From Rhynchospora pubera (Eukaryota > Streptophyta > Magnoliopsida > Poales > Cyperaceae), in contig CM051459.1 in the NCBI GenBank assembly GCA_028095005.1, forward strand, positions 1,541,190-1,605,189: a stretch of 64,000 nucleotides of DNA. Reading direction: 5' to 3'. The translations under genes and the position numbers were made by a program. Of this stretch, positions 60,301 through 64,000 are shown one piece after another (within the stretch, counting starts at the first letter, position 1; each line of letters starts with the position of its first letter). Below the pieces are notes generated by a model. The model was not told the DNA's origin. It saw only the letters and a program-made list of their open reading frames with translations, and did not search any database.

Positions 60301-61349
60301 ATGATCGCCTAGTTTGGAAATCTTCTACTACTGGCATGTTCTCGGTTCGATCAGCTTACAAAACTATGCAGCTAAACTCTCAAATTGATCAACAAAACCC
60401 TACCTATCTTCCCTGGAAAATCAAAGGAATGCAACCAAAAGTGAAAATGTTTCTTTGGAAACTTATTTCAGGAGCATTACCGACAGCCCTTCGATTAGCG
60501 AGCCGTATCACAACAATCAACCCTCTCTGCCCTCGTTGCCGACAGGTAGACGAGACGGACTTTCACATTCTCTTCCTTTGTCCAATCTCACGAGCAACCT
60601 GGTTCGCTTCTAGATTAAGTCTTTGCTCTGATAGAATCACTGGCACAATCTCCCAGTTCCTAAGTACAATGCAAAACCATCTTGCTCATGAGGAGTTTAT
60701 ACTCCTTGGAGCAATCATGTGGGCCATATGGGAACAACGCAATTGTTGGGTTTTTTCTAAAAAGCTTTCTTCTCCTCAAAAAATACTTAACAGAGCCGAG
60801 TATGTGTCAATGGTTTGCCCAAGTGATGAACAAGAGACACAACTGGTTTGTATGCAGGAAGATTTGCGTAACCCTCAGCTCCTTTTGACAAAAGTTACCA
60901 TCCACACGGATGGGTCTTGGAATCTAAATACAGGAGGGTGGGGCTACTTAATCTCTAAAAATCAAATTCTGCTCCAATTTGAATGTGGCAGTACACCAGC
61001 TCGATCTCCAATGCAAGCAGAGGCAATTGCAATTCTATACTCAATACGTGCCCTGAAGCAAATCTGTCAGCAGGATGATTTCAATACAATGCATGTTGTT
61101 CTCCTCTCAGACTGTAACAACCTCATCAAAGCCATCAATAATTCAGATGGAGAGAGAGATAGTTACCTAGATTGGAGGGCAGAAAGGGAGCTCTACCTTA
61201 TCCTTCAGGAAACACAGTCATTGCCGCATGTCACATTTGCATATCTGCCTAGAAGTCTCAACCAAGAAGCACATATCCTGGCGGTTAATGGGAGATTTAT
61301 GGAGGAGCAAGTTAAGGGGTTTCACTTTCCCACTTTCAAGCCACCTTGA
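57300..61349 (+). CDS. LINE ORF2, endonuclease / reverse transcriptase / RNase H
   Basis: 1,349 residues, uninterrupted. Residues 1-230 are an APE-type endonuclease (NLLSWNCRG, ITETR, GDFNEI, and SDH near 224) that would nick target DNA. Residues about 440-760 are the reverse transcriptase, with HYRPISVSNVIYK, LRQGCPLSPYLF and the catalytic YADD at 685-688 (many plant LINEs have FADD). Residues about 1040-1100 are a zf-RVT region with CPRC at 1077. A C-terminal RNase H follows from about 1200 (HTDGSWN, QAEAIAI, LLSDCNN). The start codon overlaps the ORF1 stop by four bases (ATGA), so translation by stop-and-restart is likely. Confidence 0.95.
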   Translation: MNLLSWNCRGSGGPLTIPTLKQYLHNTGSQLAVITETRCNKSMANLRIKKLPLQNAHVVEGVGKGGGLWLLWSDEMQVEVVSEGRRYIAAKCSFNRVCPDMWLLVAVYGDPRHTQNKAIWEEIMNLVSLHSLPVCLIGDFNEIASLQEKVGGKSRLRSSVRYFLNLIDNVGLIDLGYRGPAYTWTNKQPNGTLIAQRLDRALASTDWLDLFPNSAVFHLPRFNSDHLPILLRTSPNAIKQPKTFKIEHCWLHDSSFIQVCKDAVNSNFQNWNSYHQKLKKDVVKWYKSRGTPDRYLQAIQVEMSQIHNLPNSTQKWEQENKLQKQYNDVLKAQEVYWAQRARLNWVLFGDQNTKFYHSIVRNRRKRNSITCLETTSGNLVTEQPRITSLFVEHYKTIYSRAHTVDLQAAIGSNLLQNFPQIPSEMSHNLGAIPTNEEVKKALWTIGLDKAPGPDGLTARFIRTHWTDLQTLFCTEIKNWFQQKEIPRKQAATNIVLIPKCQNPTTVSHYRPISVSNVIYKTFAKILALRLKPLLTSLVSLEQTAFLPGREISENTILIREIIHSFARSSFQGSCYLMKTDLTKAFDLMAWSYMKQVLSAFGFPDIFIDLLMACVTSPTYTILVNGSGSGFITPQRGLRQGCPLSPYLFILAMEPLSILFKASLHTGNITGIKLASTAPPLTNCLYADDLMIMGMTDPLEVLHYHSIISCFASFSGQMVNPSKTKFWFSKNSTAQNKAFVMQVFGGCIAASDETYLGLPTDPKKASACDALISKISSRLATWKMNSLSQAGRLVLIKSVLQSIPVYQMTTQLLPKLVTNKITSIIRRFFWGKKETNYMPFCSWKRITRPLDQGGLAVKDIATFNKALVSKLAWKTQVNPDHLWCKILKAKYYPRRNFWFANNHGSSSATWNAICKIKQDFSKQVCWSIGDGKTCTAIGTPWHQRWELFNPTTLQTKNLKVADLCNTSTRTWDINLLISNFNLQVTLNILSDPALKPVSSGQNDRLVWKSSTTGMFSVRSAYKTMQLNSQIDQQNPTYLPWKIKGMQPKVKMFLWKLISGALPTALRLASRITTINPLCPRCRQVDETDFHILFLCPISRATWFASRLSLCSDRITGTISQFLSTMQNHLAHEEFILLGAIMWAIWEQRNCWVFSKKLSSPQKILNRAEYVSMVCPSDEQETQLVCMQEDLRNPQLLLTKVTIHTDGSWNLNTGGWGYLISKNQILLQFECGSTPARSPMQAEAIAILYSIRALKQICQQDDFNTMHVVLLSDCNNLIKAINNSDGERDSYLDWRAERELYLILQETQSLPHVTFAYLPRSLNQEAHILAVNGRFMEEQVKGFHFPTFKPP

Positions 61350-61571
61350 GCACTTTCTACTATTCGAGCACAGCAGTTTTTTTTCTGGCTTTATTTGTAC
61401 TTTAGCTTTTTCTCCTGTTGAATGGCTGTTTTTCTTTTTGTTTTTATGGACGTCTCTTTACTTTAGACTTTACTGTTGTTGTTTCTTAGAAAGGTTTGGC
61501 CATTTCTTGTACAGGAGATTCTATTGTACTTCTTAAACTGCTGTTAATGTTAGCCTATGGGCGTTACCACC

Positions 61572-61595
61572 AAAAAAAAAAAAAAAAAAAAAAAA
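61572..61595 (+). repeat. Poly(A) tail of the LINE
   Basis: 24 uninterrupted A residues directly after GCGTTACCACC mark the reverse-transcribed 3' end. Confidence 0.95.
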
Positions 61596-63035
61596 CTTAT
61601 CTGCTTCTTTTTTTCTTTTAAAAAAATTTTCAAATCCAACAACTTGTCTGCTATTGTTTACTTACGAAATTTTTAATTATATTATCTTTTCTACATTAGA
61701 GGAGAACTTCTGACTTCCAGTTAGCAAAATAATGCAAATTGTAATACTCATGTTTGACAATGAACCAGTTACGAATCTTTCCATCTTTAGACAGATTGTT
61801 CAAACATTTGGAGATAATATTGATAATTGAAATAATATTAACAAACTTGAAAGTTCAACTTGAGTTTATCACATATCTGAACCCGTTCGGTTTAGAAAGG
61901 ATGTGGTTCATTTGTGACCTTTCATCGAATTAATTAATAAAAAACAAAATAAATTATTTGATTCTTTAGTTCAAATTCGATCTTAGCTCAGAAGCTAAAT
62001 TGACATTTTATCTAATTCTATAAACAGTTTATAATCTCTATTTGTTTATTTCAAATATTATTAAGATAAGAGCTTCACTCAAATATATATGGACCATATT
62101 ATCAGAAATAGACGATTAAAATTTATCTAGCCATGCCCAATACATTTTATCCTATCAATTTTGTGTAGTAAAAGTATTTTAGTTGGTTTTGACTTTGACA
62201 TACAATTCTTGTTGATCCAATAAAATTTGATGAAAGCAACATTTGTGAAACTTTGATCACCATTCTTGTTGCCTACTACAAATGTTACATTTCCTTAATA
62301 TAATTCTTAATGCTGGTATTACTCTATAAATTTCAAGTAGACAGTGAACTTGTATATTACACCTCGTGCAATCTTATATATATTTATTATAATATTTCGT
62401 AACGGACAAAAAATGAAAAAATATATATATAATGTATACATTCACCAATGCACACAATCATTTGTCTCGGTATGGAGTTGTTCCTTGAGATACGTCTCCC
62501 TATCTTTAGTTTTCTTATTGGCCTTGCCATTTTTTTTGTCGTTGTTGCAACGTGCATTTTTTATATTGATAATAGTGATAATATTTTTCGAAAGTAATTT
62601 CTCACGCATAAATTTGAGACCTTTTTCTTTATTAGTCTGAAGTTAAAAAATTATAATAACTATCCTCCAGGCTAAATAATTTGACAACACTATTATATAT
62701 ATTATTTACATCATTTAGAACTAAAAGTATGCTTTCAATTCTACAAGGAGGAGAGGAGTGTACCAAGTTACAATTCATGAAACGATATATAGACTAAAAC
62801 ATTCAACCAGAATAGTTGCATGCAGATCAATTTAATTCATTAAACTGAACAAATAAATTTGTTTAGTTCTGAATTTTGTGCACATCCAGAAATCAAAATA
62901 CTATTTCTTCAAATCTATAAAATAGTCAGATCCAATTCTCAACTAAGAGTATGTTCGATTGAGATTAAGTTAGACTAACTTGAAGTTAGAGATCTAACTA
63001 ACTAAATCATCAAGGCCACCGATGTTATCCTTTTA
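61596..63035. other. AT-rich intergenic DNA
   Basis: No gene, RNA or clear repeat is seen. The 98-codon frame at 62344 resembles no protein family. Confidence 0.5.
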
Positions 63036-63128
63036 GCCCTGTTTTCAATATCCTACCGGTTACAGAAAAATACTGAATTTCGATCACTAGATCGGTAGAG
63101 GTGCCGGTATGATATTGAAAACACAGTT
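63036..63128. mobile_element. Tiny MITE with CTGTTTTCAATATC ends
   Basis: Inverted ends CCTGTTTTCAATATC and GATATTGAAAACACAG enclose about 60 bp with ACCGGT/GCCGGT words. It resembles the start of the repeat at 25690. The duplication is not clear. Confidence 0.55.
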
Positions 63129-63443
63129 TTTTTGAATATTTACAGACTTTCCAAAGAGAAAAAAACCGAGGTAATTTAATTTTGAACAAATATGAAAAAA
63201 AAAACGAAAAGGAAAGGAGGTGGATTTAAAAGAAACGTGATGGATTTGAATTTTGCAGGGAGGAACGGACGGGCGTATGGTTGCAGAGTTTTTTTTTTTT
63301 TTGTGTTTTGAAATATAAAGCCTTTTTTTTGTGTGAATATATACGGTTACAGAGCCTTCCAGGGATACAAAGTGTGAAGAACATGTACAGCTGATGATTA
63401 AATGATTAATGCGTCAAATATTTGTCCTTTTCTGCATATGATG
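63129..63443. other. Intergenic DNA, nothing recognised
   Basis: Contains poly(T) and poly(A) runs only. Confidence 0.5.
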
Positions 63444-63745
63444 TAGAGCTGTCAACACTCTTCCGTTTCTCACGTTTCTGTTTCGTTCCGTTCAATATGG
63501 AACGGAAATGAAAAAGAAATGAAATGGAAACGAAATAAAAAAAAATCATACCGTTTGACCAAAACGGAATGCGGAAATGGATAATTAAAATGGAAAATAG
63601 AAGATGGAACAGAAACATAATAGAAATATCGTTTCATTTATGAAACGGAACGAAAATAAAATCAAGTTTTTTTGTTTCATTGTTCAAACGGAACGAAAAT
63701 GAAACATGACTGTTCCATGTCTGTTTTTCACGTTTGACAACACTA
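63444..63745. mobile_element. hAT-type MITE, 302 bp
   Basis: Ends TAGAGCTGTCAA / complement TAGTGTTGTCAA, flanked by ATATGATG (63436-63443) and ATGTGATG (63746-63753), an 8-bp duplication with one difference. The interior is packed with GGAACG/CGTTCC and AAACGGAA words in both orientations, like the ends of the hAT element in the PME intron. Confidence 0.8.
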
Positions 63746-63753
63746 ATGTGATG

Positions 63754-64000
63754 GGGGCAATGTACATGCATGTTGGCAAAACGTACATACGGTGCTTGAG
63801 CATTCACCAGTAGAATCACAATGGAGATTACGAGATCGAAATTTAGATTAGGGAATTTTGCGAGTTTGTATCGGAGTTGCAGGGATTTTAATTGTTTTAA
63901 AACTACCTAATACATGATAACCCATATCCGTATTGTTATATTATTAATGATTATAAATGAAAATTGTTCGCAATATCTAAACATTATTAAGTACAATGAT
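63754..64000. other. Intergenic DNA to window end
   Basis: Nothing recognised. Confidence 0.5.

Larger units (their letters stand above)
54700..61595 (+). mobile_element. Intact L1-type LINE with RNase H
   Basis: Order: CT-rich leader (from about 54710), ORF1, ORF2, 3' UTR (61350-61571), poly(A) of 24 A (61572-61595). Both ORFs are uninterrupted, so the copy is young and possibly competent. The exact 5' end is not fixed because no convincing target-site duplication is found (the DNA after the tail starts CTTATCTGCTTC). It is oriented away from the ERF gene, head to head. Confidence 0.93.

Noticed and set aside
54560..61640. Target-site duplication for the intact LINE
   Set aside because: The sequence after the tail (CTTATCTGCTTC) has no exact counterpart upstream; TGCTTC at 54611 is too short to count.

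Overview
The window is nuclear DNA of a flowering plant, most likely a eudicot. It is AT-rich, has spliced genes with plant promoter and poly(A) signals, and carries a pectinesterase gene, a group VII ERF transcription factor, Ty1/copia and plant L1-type retrotransposons and many miniature transposons. The species cannot be told from the sequence.

Only two host genes look complete. A type I pectin methylesterase lies on the plus strand (19289-28702): three exons, 549 residues, with a 7.4-kb second intron that holds a complete non-autonomous hAT element, a GGN-type MITE and further foldback repeats. A short group VII ERF (oxygen-sensing type, N-terminus MCGGA) lies on the minus strand (53850-54519): two exons, 173 residues. 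An intact L1-type LINE with both ORFs open (ORF1 54802-57303, ORF2 57300-61349, 24-A tail) stands head to head with this ERF, within about 100-200 bp of its TATA box. It therefore separates the ERF core promoter from whatever lay upstream.

The rest is mostly mobile or decayed DNA. From left to right: two foldback MITEs set into one (TA)n tract (3.9-4.84 kb); exon-like remnants of an unidentified minus-strand gene (7.5-8.85 kb); a dead Ty1/copia copy (9.1-15.85 kb); an ACACGACACG-rich repeat (17.0-17.5 kb); a nuclear copy of plastid 23S rDNA (17.6-18.0 kb); a 5'-truncated LINE with target-site duplication (18.4 kb); the PME gene; a solo piece of the copia LTR (29.7 kb); a MULE-like element with a 10-bp duplication and an internal minisatellite (29.84-30.77 kb); an En/Spm-type transposase remnant (31.1-31.8 kb); a long non-coding, LTR-retrotransposon-like region (33.9-38.5 kb); a second, more decayed copia copy of the same family (39.2-46.2 kb); a swarm of GGN...CGTTTGGAT MITEs with 3-bp duplications (46.2-53.1 kb); a 1.69-kb palindromic foldback element (50.24-51.93 kb); the ERF and LINE; and hAT-type MITEs near the right end.

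The two host genes show no functional link. The most notable observations are the LINE/ERF head-to-head arrangement, the multi-level palindrome at 50-52 kb, the microsatellite-bounded MITE pair, and a GGACCGGNCCGT-type motif that recurs through LTR, leader and pol linker of the copia family.
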